Positions 18,056 through 28,600 of a stretch of DNA of 64,000 bases are shown here, in pieces. Numbering within the stretch: the first letter of the stretch is position 1; the number at the start of each line of letters is the position of its first letter. Source of the stretch: Pedobacter sandarakinus (GTDB lineage: Bacteria > Bacteroidota > Bacteroidia > Sphingobacteriales > Sphingobacteriaceae); assembly GCF_026240095.1 (NCBI RefSeq), contig NZ_JAPIVG010000003.1:186001-250000 (forward strand), read 5' to 3'. A program made the translations under genes and the position numbers. Below the pieces are notes generated by a model. The model worked only from the letters and a program-made list of their open reading frames with translations, ran no database searches and was not told where the DNA came from.

Positions 18056-19301
18056 AGATAATTCAATTTGCTAAAATAATTAGTTTTTCAGTTTTTTATA
18101 ATGAATAGATATTTTAATTATTTATAGATATAGACAAAGTTAAGTAGTTGATATATTGTATAATATGATATTTGTATAATTTCTACATTTTCCGATTTTA
18201 GGTAAAATAATGCCTTTATATCTGAAGGATTGTGAAAAATATTAGATCACACTGTCCTTCAAACAATTTTCTCTTAAATTACACTTATTAATCGATTTTA
18301 AAGGCATTTTTTTGATGCTATGCTAATATTGTATACGGAGAATTTGGGCTATTTAGTTTTTTAAAAAGTCTCCTTATCAAAAAGATTAACTAACCGATAT
18401 TGGTATAACAGTTAATAATTAATCTTTAATTTCAATAACAGTTCTTATTCAAACTTGGTATCTCTTGTCGAATCGATTTTTATACTGGAAACAATTACCC
18501 TATAACCCCAATGTAAATGGCGAATGGGGTGGTAAAAAACTTTGAAGCAGCAAATTGTGTTTGTTACAGGTGCTGACTAATTGTCACCTATTTTAGTTTC
18601 TTGCTAGCAGGTATGTGCATCTGGCCAAGGAATATTAATGTTTATTGGATTAAAAACTGCTGGGTTTTTGAGCGCTTATAAGTTGTGAGCGTTAGACATC
18701 TTGGAGTACAAAATCGGAGAAAATTAAATCAACGCGTTTCAATGTTCGATTATAATTTAAACTGTATAACTCCCATTTTGTATGTTTTTCATTTAAGTTT
18801 GAATGTAAATAAGGGTTTTTTAAGGTCGATAATGGCAAATCCTGACGATATTTGCAGCCAAGAGATCATTTGATAAAAAATTCTTTATAAGAATTTATGG
18901 GTGCTTAAATAGCTGATTATTAGAACCTTGAAAGTGTATTTCATGATTCTGTTTGATTTGAGTTAATAAAGTAGATTGCATCGTTTCTCAATAGAAACTA
19001 CCCGTATATTGTCCAATTTCGACTATGTCAAACATTTAATGTTAACGTTTTATGGTCTTCCCAGAATTATATAAGATGAATTTTTGGCTTCGTCGTCATG
19101 CATTTTGGTTCTTCATTTGTTGAGCATATCACTCAATCTTACCTGCTCAATTGCCCCAAAAGTACAGCACATTATGTACGATTATTTTCTGGAAGAATAG
19201 CAGCTTTTTGAAGCCGATTTGCTAGCCCTGAACGTGATGATTTTTCTCAGTGAAATGACCATAAAAACCTACAATAATGAATAGAAATTCTCTTCACTTT
19301 A
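18056..19301. other. 1.25-kb AT-rich spacer without a convincing gene
   Basis: Stops are frequent in all frames. The only reading of note, near 18685-18873, resembles no known protein. Around 19018-19282 a plus frame stays open apart from two stops (IAPKVQHIMYDYFLEE, then stop, then QLFEADLLALNVMIFLSEM), which could be a decayed gene end. No transposase, tRNA or strong hairpin was recognised. The left part must contain the promoter of the large envelope protein gene. Confidence 0.6.
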
Positions 19302-20180
19302 TTAGCTTTTATTGTATCGTCTTTTGTATATGGGATATAGAAAAACTGATGCTAAAACAATGGCCGCTCCAAGGTAAAATCCGCCTGTCATTTGCTCTTT
19401 ATCTTTAAAGAAAATAAAGGCCAAAATAATCCCATAAACCGGTTCCAAATTTGTAACTAAAGCTACTCGAAATGCGGAAAGTGTACGCATCACAGATACG
19501 CCTGCAACATAAGCAACCGAAGTACAAAGCGTACCTAAAATGGTTAAGTAAAACCAATCGTTTAGGTTCAAATTAAAGTGCATATTTAACAACGATCCAT
19601 CATAAAAACGATAGAGGGTTATCCAAAATAAACCTCCGATAAGTTCGTAAAAACCGATAATGGCGGGTTCACTTTTTTGTACCAATGTAGAGTTTATTGT
19701 AGAGAACAAACTCGAAGCCAAGGCAGCTAAAAGGCCAAAGATAATTCCAAGTGTATATTGACTTTCAAATTTAAAAATCATGTAGATCCCTATAATAATT
19801 AGGCAGCCAATAAATACATCGCCGAGATGGATTGGTTGTTTTTTAATAACAGGTTCTAATATAGCAGTAAATAGCGTGAAGGATGAGAGGCAAACAAGAG
19901 TTACCGATACAGTGGAAACCTTGATTGCGTGGAAAAAAAATATCCAGTGGATGGCAACGATTGCGCCGGTAAAAAAGAACTGAAAAAATTGTTTGCGTGA
20001 AATTGTAATATTCTTTTTTGTAAGTAGGAACCAAGCAAAAAGCGTAGTGGTTGCGATGAGCACCCGATACCAAACCATGGGAACAGCATCAATAGAAATT
20101 ACTTTTCCAAGTACACCTGTGAAACCCCAAATTAATACTGTAAGATGAAGTACTAACAGGTTTTTTTTATTGATTTCCAT
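19302..20180 (-). CDS. EamA/DMT family transporter
   Basis: A 292-residue drug/metabolite-superfamily protein with ten predicted membrane helices in two EamA halves (about residues 8-140 and 150-288). Typical pieces are LHLTVLIWGFTGVLGKVI at the start, AIKVSTVSVTLVCLSSFTLFTAILEP at the end of the first half, and VALVTNLEPVYGIILAFIFFKDKE near the C-terminus. Such proteins usually export amino acids, purines or other small metabolites; the substrate is not predictable. It starts two bases after the LptF/G gene and is the last gene of the tgt operon. Confidence 0.9.
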   Translation of the reverse strand: MEINKKNLLVLHLTVLIWGFTGVLGKVISIDAVPMVWYRVLIATTTLFAWFLLTKKNITISRKQFFQFFFTGAIVAIHWIFFFHAIKVSTVSVTLVCLSSFTLFTAILEPVIKKQPIHLGDVFIGCLIIIGIYMIFKFESQYTLGIIFGLLAALASSLFSTINSTLVQKSEPAIIGFYELIGGLFWITLYRFYDGSLLNMHFNLNLNDWFYLTILGTLCTSVAYVAGVSVMRTLSAFRVALVTNLEPVYGIILAFIFFKDKEQMTGGFYLGAAIVLASVFLYPIYKRRYNKS

Positions 20181-20182
20181 TG

Positions 20183-21286
20183 TTATTTTGGAGCCTTTTT
20201 TAGTAAATACAATCCCAATAATGTAAAGAAGATTGTAGGCATTATTACCGCCAACAATGGAGGTAAGTTGCCTTTTGTAGAGAACATTTGAGTAAACTGG
20301 TTGAACACAATATAGGCGAAGCTTATAAAGATTCCGATACCAAGTGATACGCCTACACCACCACGCACTTTTCGAGAAGAAAGCGCTACACCAATGAGAG
20401 TTAATACAAACGCAGATAGTGGATGAAAATAACGCTTATACTGCTCAAATTGCAGGTCGTTCATGATACCTGTTCCCCGGATTTTTTCTTTCCGGATTTT
20501 TTCTGCCAGTTCCTTTGTAGATAGGTTTTGCACTACGTTGTCGTAAGCAGAGAAATCATCGGGACGCATGTCCAGGATGGTATCTTTAAGCTTACCATTA
20601 CCGTAAATCATCGATTCTTTCATTCCATCAATCTTTCTGATGGAGTAATTGCTTAACTGCCATTTACGCTTTAGCGAGTCCCATTTAATATTATCGGCAA
20701 CAATCTTTTTAACCAATACATCGCCATTGAAGTTATCAAGCGAGAACCGATAGCCATAATTGGTCTTATTATCGAAACTTTCTATGTAAATGTAGGTTTT
20801 GTTGTCTAATTTCATGTGAATATTAGACTTTGTTGACGGGTCATTACGTTTTACAAAAGTGTTTTCGAAACTATTTTTAAGCGTGTTGGTATAGGGGAGG
20901 ATGTACAGGTTAGAAACCAAATTCGCAGAGAAGATAACCGTGGCAGAAATAAAATACGGAAAAAGAAACCTATTAAAGCTTACTCCTCCACTTAAAATGG
21001 GTACAATTTCTGTCTGGTCGGCCATTTTCGCCGTAAAAAAGATTACCGCAATAAAGTTAATTAGCGGGGAAAGCATGTTCACGTAAAACGGGATAGAACC
21101 AGCGTAATAATTAGTTAAAATACCCCAGAAGCTAAGCCCGCTTTTCATAAAATCATCCATCTTTTCTGATAAGTCGAATACCACAATAATGATTACGAAA
21201 ATAGCAAGGGTGTAAACAAAGGTTCCCAGGTACTTCCCAATAATGTGTTGATCGATGATTTTAATTCTTCCCTTTAGCAAATTCAT
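20183..21286 (-). CDS. LptF/LptG family lipopolysaccharide export permease
   Basis: A 367-residue YjgP/YjgQ-type permease. Three N-terminal membrane helices (about 15-120, with IIDQHIIGKYLGTFVYTLAIF at the start), a large periplasmic jellyroll region (about 130-270), and three C-terminal helices (HPLSAFVLTLIGVALSSRKVRGGVGVSLG to the end) are visible. With LptB and the other subunit it would pull LPS from the inner membrane to the LptC-A-D bridge. Which of LptF or LptG it represents is unclear; the partner is not in the window. It sits one base after tgt. Confidence 0.92.
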   Translation of the reverse strand: MNLLKGRIKIIDQHIIGKYLGTFVYTLAIFVIIIVVFDLSEKMDDFMKSGLSFWGILTNYYAGSIPFYVNMLSPLINFIAVIFFTAKMADQTEIVPILSGGVSFNRFLFPYFISATVIFSANLVSNLYILPYTNTLKNSFENTFVKRNDPSTKSNIHMKLDNKTYIYIESFDNKTNYGYRFSLDNFNGDVLVKKIVADNIKWDSLKRKWQLSNYSIRKIDGMKESMIYGNGKLKDTILDMRPDDFSAYDNVVQNLSTKELAEKIRKEKIRGTGIMNDLQFEQYKRYFHPLSAFVLTLIGVALSSRKVRGGVGVSLGIGIFISFAYIVFNQFTQMFSTKGNLPPLLAVIMPTIFFTLLGLYLLKKAPK

Positions 21287-21287
21287 G

Positions 21288-22418
21288 TTATAGTTTATTA
21301 CCTAAAACCTTTACCATCTTGTTTTTCCATTCGTAAAACTCTTCCGAAATTATTTTTTCGCGTGCTTGGTTTACCAACCAAAGATAGAAGTGCAGGTTAT
21401 GCAAGGTAGCAATTTGTGCGCCAAGCATTTCTTTACTGTGCACTAGATGTCGCAAATAAGCTTTACTGGTTACTAAATCTACATGCAAATCACTTTCGGC
21501 ATCTAATGGAGAGAAGTCATTCTCCCACTTTTTGTTCCGAATGTTAATGATTCCATTTCGCGTGAAAAGCATGCCGTTGCGGGCGTTGCGTGTAGGCATT
21601 ACACAATCAAACATGTCTACACCCAAGGCGATATTCTCTAGAATGTTAATCGGTGTGCCTACACCCATTAAATATCGAGGTTTGTCGTATGGCAAGATAT
21701 CGCAAACCACTTCTGTCATGGCATACATTTCTTCAGCAGGTTCTCCTACAGATAAACCGCCAATTGCATTTCCATCTCGATTCATACTGGCGATGAATTC
21801 GGCCGATTTTACCCTTAAATCTTTATAGACAGAACCTTGTACAATTGGAAAAAGCGTTTGTTCGAAGCCATACTTAGGGTTCGTATTGTCGAAATGGGTA
21901 CAACAACGCTTTAACCATCGGTGAGTCATTTTAACCGATTCTGCCGCATAAGTATAATCGCATGGGTAGGGTGTACATTCATCGAAAGCCATGATGATAT
22001 CTGCACCGATGGTACGCTGAATATCCATTGCATACTCTGGCGTAAACAAATGTTTCGATCCATCAATGTGCGAATGGAAAGTTACCCCTTCTTCCTTAAT
22101 TTTACGTACTTTACTAAGTGAATAAACCTGGTAGCCACCACTATCAGTAAGTATAGGCCTGTCCCAGCCAATGAATTTATGCAGCCCACCTGCAGTTTCT
22201 AAGATCTCGAGGCCGGGTCGGAGGTAGAGGTGATAGGTATTTCCGAGAATAATTTGGGCATCTATATCTTCTTTAAGCTCCCGCTGATGAACTGCCTTTA
22301 CCGTTCCTGCAGTGCCCACCGGCATAAAAATAGGGGTTTGTATTTCACCATGTGCAGTGGTAACTGTTCCGGCTCTGGCTTTAGATTGTGAATCCTTCGC
22401 CTGTAAACTAAATTTCAT
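21288..22418 (-). CDS. tgt: Queuine tRNA-ribosyltransferase
   Basis: A 376-residue TIM-barrel enzyme that exchanges guanine 34 of GU(N) tRNAs for preQ1. Present are TDSGGYQVYSLS, the catalytic Asp in MAFDECTPYPCDY, GGLSVGEPAEEM, and the second Asp in GVDMFDCVMPTRNARNG. The C-terminal zinc site of typical bacterial TGT (CxCxxC then His) is altered: the region reads DAESDLHVDLVTSKAYLRHL with no cysteines, although the later His in ATLHNLHFYL remains. The gene leads a tight operon with lptF/G and eamA, and a -7 box lies 28 bases upstream. Confidence 0.95.
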   Translation of the reverse strand: MKFSLQAKDSQSKARAGTVTTAHGEIQTPIFMPVGTAGTVKAVHQRELKEDIDAQIILGNTYHLYLRPGLEILETAGGLHKFIGWDRPILTDSGGYQVYSLSKVRKIKEEGVTFHSHIDGSKHLFTPEYAMDIQRTIGADIIMAFDECTPYPCDYTYAAESVKMTHRWLKRCCTHFDNTNPKYGFEQTLFPIVQGSVYKDLRVKSAEFIASMNRDGNAIGGLSVGEPAEEMYAMTEVVCDILPYDKPRYLMGVGTPINILENIALGVDMFDCVMPTRNARNGMLFTRNGIINIRNKKWENDFSPLDAESDLHVDLVTSKAYLRHLVHSKEMLGAQIATLHNLHFYLWLVNQAREKIISEEFYEWKNKMVKVLGNKL

Positions 22419-22445
22419 AAGTGCTTATTCTCGTCAAAAATCAGC

Positions 22446-22453
22446 CAAAAATA
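22446..22453 (-). promoter_or_regulatory. Putative -7 box for the tgt-lptF/G-eamA operon
   Basis: The minus strand reads TATTTTTG (exact TAnnTTTG) 28 bases before the tgt ATG. Confidence 0.45.
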
Positions 22454-22550
22454 GCAAAAATCGGGGGCATATTTTTGTTTAATTTTTTATCAACATAAAA
22501 GCATATTACAGATTAAAAATCAGAAATTTGCGCCTATTTATTTCATAACC

Positions 22551-23678
22551 GTGATTTTATCAACCATCGAAATTATACTGCTTTCAATATTGATTTTGTG
22601 TATGCTTATTCAGCTCTACTATGTACTTTTTGTGCATTTACGTTTGCGGAATGTAGCTGTAATCCATAGCTATGCCCAAGCTACAAGGCCTTTGAGTGTT
22701 GTGGTATGTGCACGTAACGAAGCTGACAACTTAAGTACCTTCCTTCCCTTATTAATGACTCAAAACTATCCAGAGTATGAAGTGGTAGTGGTGAACGACC
22801 GCTCTTGGGATGGTACTGAGGAGCTTCTGGATGATATGGCTAAACGGTACAGTAATTTAAGAGTGGTAAAAATTTTAGATAATGAAAAATTTTTAGCTGG
22901 TAAGAAGTTCGCCGCAACCATGGGCATTAAAGCCGCAAAGTACGATTGGTTGGTTTTTACAGATGCAGATTGCTATCCAGCTACTGATAAGTGGTTACTT
23001 GAAATGCAGCAACCAGATGATGAAGCTATCGAAATTCTTTTAGGATATTCGCCTTACTTAAAACGGAGAGGTTTGCTTAACGCCCTTATTCGTTTCGAAA
23101 CCTTTTTTACAGCAGTTAATTATTTAGGCTTTGCATTGAAAGGGATGCCGTATATGGGCGTTGGGCGCAACATGGCTTACAAAAAGTCGTTATTTTTTAA
23201 GCATAAAGGATTTGCAGCGCACATGCATATTCCTTCGGGTGATGATGATCTTTTCGTAAATGCCCATGCAAACCGAGTTAACACCCAGGTTAGGGTAAAT
23301 CAAGACGGGCATGTTTGGAGTGAGCCTAACCGAACCTGGGCGGGATATCTTAGACAAAAGAAACGCCATTTTGGTGCAGGAAGGCTCTATAAAGCGAAGC
23401 ATAAGTTTATTTTAAGCTTGCAAATCATGGCCCAGTTTTTCTTTTACGGTTTCTTAATAGCATGCTTTTTTTTCAGTAGAAACCTGCAATATGCTGCTGC
23501 TGCAATATTACTTTTGAGCATTATTATCCGCTGTTTTGTTTATCCTAAATTATTAAAACGTTTGAACTATCCCGATTTGCTTTGGTGGTTCCCAATATTA
23601 GATATACTTTTGTTTCTGTTTCTATCTTTAAATGGTTTCTTAGCCATGTTCGGTAAGAAAAAGGTGGCGTGGAAATAG
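22551..23678 (+). CDS. Membrane-bound family 2 glycosyltransferase
   Basis: A 375-residue GT2 enzyme: an N-terminal membrane helix (about 5-27), a GT-A catalytic domain starting PLSVVVCARNEADNL, with the donor-binding DRSWDGT and the metal-binding FTDADCYPA, then a GDDDLFVNAHAN acceptor region and RQKKRHFGAGRLYK, corresponding to the QxxRW motif. The last about 100 residues contain three or so membrane helices. It probably adds sugars to an envelope glycan or lipid; the product is unknown. rsmG begins 22 bases downstream. Confidence 0.9.
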   Translation: MILSTIEIILLSILILCMLIQLYYVLFVHLRLRNVAVIHSYAQATRPLSVVVCARNEADNLSTFLPLLMTQNYPEYEVVVVNDRSWDGTEELLDDMAKRYSNLRVVKILDNEKFLAGKKFAATMGIKAAKYDWLVFTDADCYPATDKWLLEMQQPDDEAIEILLGYSPYLKRRGLLNALIRFETFFTAVNYLGFALKGMPYMGVGRNMAYKKSLFFKHKGFAAHMHIPSGDDDLFVNAHANRVNTQVRVNQDGHVWSEPNRTWAGYLRQKKRHFGAGRLYKAKHKFILSLQIMAQFFFYGFLIACFFFSRNLQYAAAAILLLSIIIRCFVYPKLLKRLNYPDLLWWFPILDILLFLFLSLNGFLAMFGKKKVAWK

Positions 23679-23700
23679 ATTATAGTTTATAGCAGTACTT

Positions 23701-24336
23701 ATGAGTGAAGTAAAACCCGATATCGTTTTGAAATATTTTCCGGAATTGTCAGCGAAGCAGCTTGCACAGTTCTCGCAACTATTTGATTTATATAGCCACT
23801 GGAATGCTCAGATTAATGTAATTTCTAGGAAAGACATTGAAGAATTATACGAACGCCATGTTTTACATTCTTTAGGCATAGCCAAGGTTTGTACATTCAG
23901 GGCTGGGGAAACCGTACTAGATGTAGGAACTGGCGGCGGCTTTCCGGGTATTCCACTTGCTATATTATTTCCCGAAACGCAGTTCTACCTGGTAGATTCT
24001 ATCGGTAAGAAAATTAAGGTAGTAAAAGAAGTTGCAGCGGCCCTTGGCCTGGAAAATTTGAAAGCAGATCATCTTCGTGCGGAGCAGATTAAAGAGAAAT
24101 TTAATTTTATAATATCCAGAGCAGTAACCCGATTGGGCGAATTCTATCCTTGGATTCAAGGTAAGTTTAAAAAAGATTCTATAAATGCCATCCCTAATGG
24201 AATATTATATTTAAAGGGAGGTGATTTGGCCGAGGAAATTAAAGAATCTAAGCTGAAAGCAGAACTATACCCGCTCTCAGCTTATTTTGATGAAGATTTT
24301 TTTGAAACTAAATATGTGGTTTATGTACCACAGTAA
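23701..24336 (+). CDS. rsmG: 16S rRNA m7G527 methyltransferase
   Basis: A 211-residue GidB/RsmG methyltransferase that modifies G527 of 16S rRNA using SAM. The helical N-terminus (FSQLFDLYSHWNAQINVISRKD) and the SAM loop VLDVGTGGGFPGIPLAILFP with FYLVDSIGKKIKVVKE are diagnostic, as is ISRAVTRLGEF. Length is normal. It follows the GT2 gene by 22 bases and converges with the M28 peptidase gene across a 21-base gap. Confidence 0.96.
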   Translation: MSEVKPDIVLKYFPELSAKQLAQFSQLFDLYSHWNAQINVISRKDIEELYERHVLHSLGIAKVCTFRAGETVLDVGTGGGFPGIPLAILFPETQFYLVDSIGKKIKVVKEVAAALGLENLKADHLRAEQIKEKFNFIISRAVTRLGEFYPWIQGKFKKDSINAIPNGILYLKGGDLAEEIKESKLKAELYPLSAYFDEDFFETKYVVYVPQ

Positions 24337-24357
24337 GGTAGCTTTCTCGCGAGTTTA

Positions 24358-25308
24358 CTAGTTTTTCATAATCATTTTATCTTTCAGCGATTGCTGTAGT
24401 CCACTTTGTTTATCAATGCGCTTTACCACGTCGAGTACCGCATTGGCTGCATCGCTAAAAAATTGCTTGGTAAGTGTAGCATACTCATCACTTTCCTGGT
24501 GGTAATCCTTGTGATCTTCTACACCGAAGTATAAAAAGGGAATGTTTTTCGCATTAAATGCACCTTGGTCGCTTTGGTTTGTCCAATCGTCGTGACCCAG
24601 TTTTGGATCATCGTGTCCTAACCTAACTTTCAAGTCTGTCCTGGTGGTGTCGATGTATTTTTTCAAATTGGGATATTTAAAAGTGCCGCAAACATATAAT
24701 TCATTTTTTTCGCTGTGGCCAATCATATCCATATTTAAGTTAACGGCAATAGTGTTAATACTAACAGGAGGATTAGCAACAAATGCCTTTGCGCCTTGTA
24801 AACCCATTTCTTCAGCATCAAATGCTGCAAATATGATGGTATTATTTGGTTTGTTTTTAGCAAAATAGGCGGCAATTTTAAGCAACCCCGCCGAACCGGA
24901 AGCATTATCATCTGCTCCATTGTAAACTTGGTCCTTTATAATACCCAGGTGATCGTAATGGGCAGAAACAACAATTACATTGGCGCTTTTGCCAGGAATG
25001 TAACCAATAACGTTTGTACCATTTGCTTTCGCCCCAGCCCGTAAATTAAAGGTAAATTCCTGCGCATAGTTAACGTATTGTGGATAGGATTTTAAGCCGA
25101 GCTTCTCGAAACGATCAATAATATAAGCCCTTGCCATTTCAGCTCCTTTGGTTCCGGTTCTTCGGCCTTCATACGCATCTGACGAAAGCACTTCTACATC
25201 TTTTAAAAGCTGCGTATCTACTATGCCAGAACCGGTTGAAGATTGATTTTTAACTGAAGAACAGCAGCTTAGCATCATGGCTAAGGGGATGATATATGAA
25301 ATTTTCAT
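24358..25308 (-). CDS. M28 family metallopeptidase lipoprotein
   Basis: A 316-residue exported aminopeptidase-like enzyme. The first 15-16 residues form a lipoprotein signal (MMLSCCSS; acylated Cys 15 or 16). Two-zinc M28 ligands are visible: HYDHLG, ADDNASGSAG, the catalytic EE in FAAFDAEEMGLQGAK, DMIGH, and the late His in DHKDYHQESDE. It would remove N-terminal residues from peptides in the periplasm or at the outer membrane. It converges with rsmG. Confidence 0.92.
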   Translation of the reverse strand: MKISYIIPLAMMLSCCSSVKNQSSTGSGIVDTQLLKDVEVLSSDAYEGRRTGTKGAEMARAYIIDRFEKLGLKSYPQYVNYAQEFTFNLRAGAKANGTNVIGYIPGKSANVIVVSAHYDHLGIIKDQVYNGADDNASGSAGLLKIAAYFAKNKPNNTIIFAAFDAEEMGLQGAKAFVANPPVSINTIAVNLNMDMIGHSEKNELYVCGTFKYPNLKKYIDTTRTDLKVRLGHDDPKLGHDDWTNQSDQGAFNAKNIPFLYFGVEDHKDYHQESDEYATLTKQFFSDAANAVLDVVKRIDKQSGLQQSLKDKMIMKN

Positions 25309-25436
25309 TTTTTATTTATTTAATTATTGCAAGGCGCTAAGCAATTTTAGGGCGAAGTTTTATAAATTGCTTAAAGATATTAATTATTGGGATATCGCAA
25401 GGAAAACGTTGTAAATGGTTACAGTATTGCGTTTGT

Positions 25437-25529
25437 AAGCCTGATAGAAATGAAAATACTTTTTATTTCCCAAAACCTCCGAAGGAGCACAATAACATAA
25501 AAAGATTGGAATGTATAGCAGGGCTGAAG
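25437..25529 (+). repeat. Dispersed intergenic element, copy C (diverged)
   Basis: Starts AAGCCTGATAGAAATGAAAA and ends ATAGCAGGGCTGAAG, matching the CCCGATAG ... ATAGCGGGACAGAAG frame of copy F with transitions; the middle has a CTCCGAAGGAG hairpin flanked by CTTTTTAT and ATAAAAAG. The TGCTTTCC end block is not evident. It is the main content of the 332-base spacer between smc and the M28 peptidase gene; nothing else was recognised there. Confidence 0.5.
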
Positions 25530-25640
25530 ACAGCCAAATGTTAAGGCATTAACTTCCTGCTTCATTTCAACTTGGTAGGGCATCTACCGAGAATGGCTAT
25601 TTATTTGCACTTCAGTGTTTGAGTTACGCTTATACAATGT

Positions 25641-28600
25641 TTATGCAGCTACTTCTCTTAAATCGACTGCTACAACCCTCGATACGCCCTGCTCAACCAT
25701 GGTTACGCCGTAAATAATATCGGTGCTGGCTATGGTGCGCTTGTTGTGCGATACGATAATGAATTGAGATTGATCTGAAAATTTTCTTATAATGTTATTA
25801 AATTTATCGATGTTGGTATCATCGAGTGGTGCATCTACCTCGTCGAAAATACAGAATGGTGCCGGTTTTAAAAGGTAAAGTGAAAATAATAGGGCTGTAG
25901 CAGTTAGTGTTTTCTCCCCGCCTGAAAGTTGATTAATTGAGAGTGGGCGCTTACCCTTTGGTCGGGCAATGATGTCGATATCTGCCTCTAAGGGGTTATT
26001 TATATCAGATAGGATTAAATCACAACTGTCTTCATCATTAAATAAGGAGCGAAAAACGACAATAAAATGTTCGCGGGCCTGTGTAAATGCCTGCATAAAT
26101 TTATCTTTTGCCGTATCGTCTATTTCTTTAATGGTTTGTAAAAGATCGGTTTTGGCAGCGTTTAAGTCTTTTTTCTGGTTTTGGATGAAGACATAGCGCT
26201 CTTCCATTTCCTTAAAAGCCTCCATAGCCATAGAGTTGATGGCGCCAAACTCATCTAACTGCCGTTTCATTTTCTCTACCTTCTGCCTAATTTCAAATTC
26301 ACTTTCCAGACCATCGACCTCCGTTTCCGTTTCAAGCAAGTCATTAATATCTATATTAAACTCTACGGCCAATCTTTCCTTTAGCGAATTTAAATCTATT
26401 TTGAGCGTATTCTTTTTGTCTTTTATTTCTGTAAGCAGATAGTCTGTTTCTTCCCTGGTTTTGCGGGTGCTGGTAAGCTTGTTCTCTACCTCGTTGATAT
26501 TCCCTTTGCTTTCAAAATAATCTTTTTCGGCTTCGGCTAAGCCATTTTCCATTTCCTCTCGCTGCCGATACATTTCTAAAAGTGTATCATCACTTAAATC
26601 GGTATGTTGCAGGGTTGCGGTAATCTGTGCTAGGGTTTCCTGGAGTTCTTTGTCGTTTTCGGCAATGCGTTTGTTTAGCGCTTCTTCTTGTACAAAGCGA
26701 TAATCTAAATCCTTTTCTAAACCAGAACGTTTGTTTTGCTGCTGGTGGTAACGGAGATTATCTTGATTATATTTCCCTGCCAAATCATTAACCTGATCTG
26801 CAAGCTCTTGGTAATTTAGTTGTTGTTCTTGAAGGTTGATGTGGTCTTGCTGTTGTTGTTGCTGCAGTGCCACCAAAGCGGGCAACTTTTCGGATAACGA
26901 TTTTTCTATCGATACAATCCTCTGAGCAATATCGGTTTTGCGGTTTTCGCTGGTGGTAATAAATTCCTGGTATTGATCTCTACGCGTTTGAACGGAAATC
27001 TGCTCGTTACTTAAACGGTTTAATTCCTGCTGTACTGCGGCAATATGGTTGGCTCTAGAAGCGTCTTTAAGTCTAAAAATTTCATCCCCCGCATGCTTAA
27101 TTGCTGTATTATATTGGTTTATCAACGCATCTGCAGCTTTAATTTCTTTCGCAAGATTTTCTAAATTCTTCGCCCTACCAATTCGTTTACCTTCAAATAA
27201 TCCCACAGATCCGCCGGCAAGGGTAAACCTGGTTTGTGCATATTTGCCGTTTTTAGCCAGGATAGTTAAACTTTCGGATGGTGTTTCTTTGAAAAGATGT
27301 TCTTGATCTCCAACGGAGATATACACATTTTGAAGAAGTAAATTGCACAGGCGTTGGTATTTTTTATCAACTTCTACTACTGATAGGGCAGGTATTAGGT
27401 CTGCCCGCTCTAAAACTGCAACAGTTTTATCGGGGATATTTTCAAGAATAAAAAAATTTGCCCGGCCTCTGCTGGCATCAGTTAATAAATTAACGGCTTG
27501 CACCGCGTCTGCATATTGATCGACCACATAATGGTTCATAACAGGTTCAAGGTAGTTCTCTATCGCAATGCGATAATCCTCATTACAAAAGAGAACATCA
27601 GAAAGAAGCAATGCCGTTTTAGCAAAAGCATTGTTCTTTTTTAGGAAACGGATTGATTCCGGGAAACCCTCCAGACTATCTACAAGCGATTTTGTGAGGT
27701 TATATTCGTTTTGTTTCGCGTCTTTTTTACGATTTTCAGCAGTAAGTTTTTCCTTGTTTGTTCCCAAATCTTGCTCAGTTTCTGCGAGCTTTTGCTTTAA
27801 AATTTCCTCAGCCTCTTTAAGTTGTTTAATTTGGTTTTGTTTCTCTGAAATCTGAATGTCTAGTTCCGCCAAGGCATGGTCGAACGCTTTTAGCTCAAGG
27901 GTTTTGGTCTCGGTATCGTCAACATTCCTGTTGCTTTCCTGCATCAAAGCGTCTTTTTGTATATTTAAAATATCAATTTCCTTTTGCGATTGATAAACCT
28001 GATTTTGGATTTCGTTAACCGATTTCACTAAATTATCGACCCGATTTTTCTCTATCTGCTGTTGCTCTCTAAGGGTATCTAAAGTCTTTTTCAGTTCTTT
28101 CAAATCACTATCCAAACGGTTAAAGACCTCCGTTTCAGTATGCACCTCTTCATTTAAACGCTTGATGTTGTATTTGATGTGGTTAAGCTGATTTTTGTCT
28201 TTTTCCAGCTCCGCAGATAAACGTCCTTCTTTTTCCTGCAAGAAACGCATCTGCTCATTCTTAACTTTCTTCTCGCTTTCGTAGGCCCTGATTTTCGAAA
28301 CCAGCTCGTTGGTGGCTTTTTGTTGTACAGATAGATTTTTCTCCTGGTTGATGCTGCCGAGTTTCAATTTTTGAAGATCCGCTTCCTGGGTGTCTATTGC
28401 CGTGCTTAACCCGGTACGAAAGACTTGCTGTTGCTGCTCTTGTTTTTCCAAGGCATCTAAATCGGTACGGAAAAAGGCAATTCTATGTGTTGCCAATTGT
28501 ACGCTCCATTCGCGGTATTGCTCCTTTAACTTGTAATAGCGTTCTGCCTTTCGTGCCTGGCTTTCTAAAGTTTTAAGGTTTTTTTCAATTTCGAAAAGTA

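Noticed and set aside
18685..18873. A 62-codon plus-strand frame in the 1.25-kb spacer
   Set aside because: Non-ATG start, no recognisable motif and base composition of the surrounding spacer.
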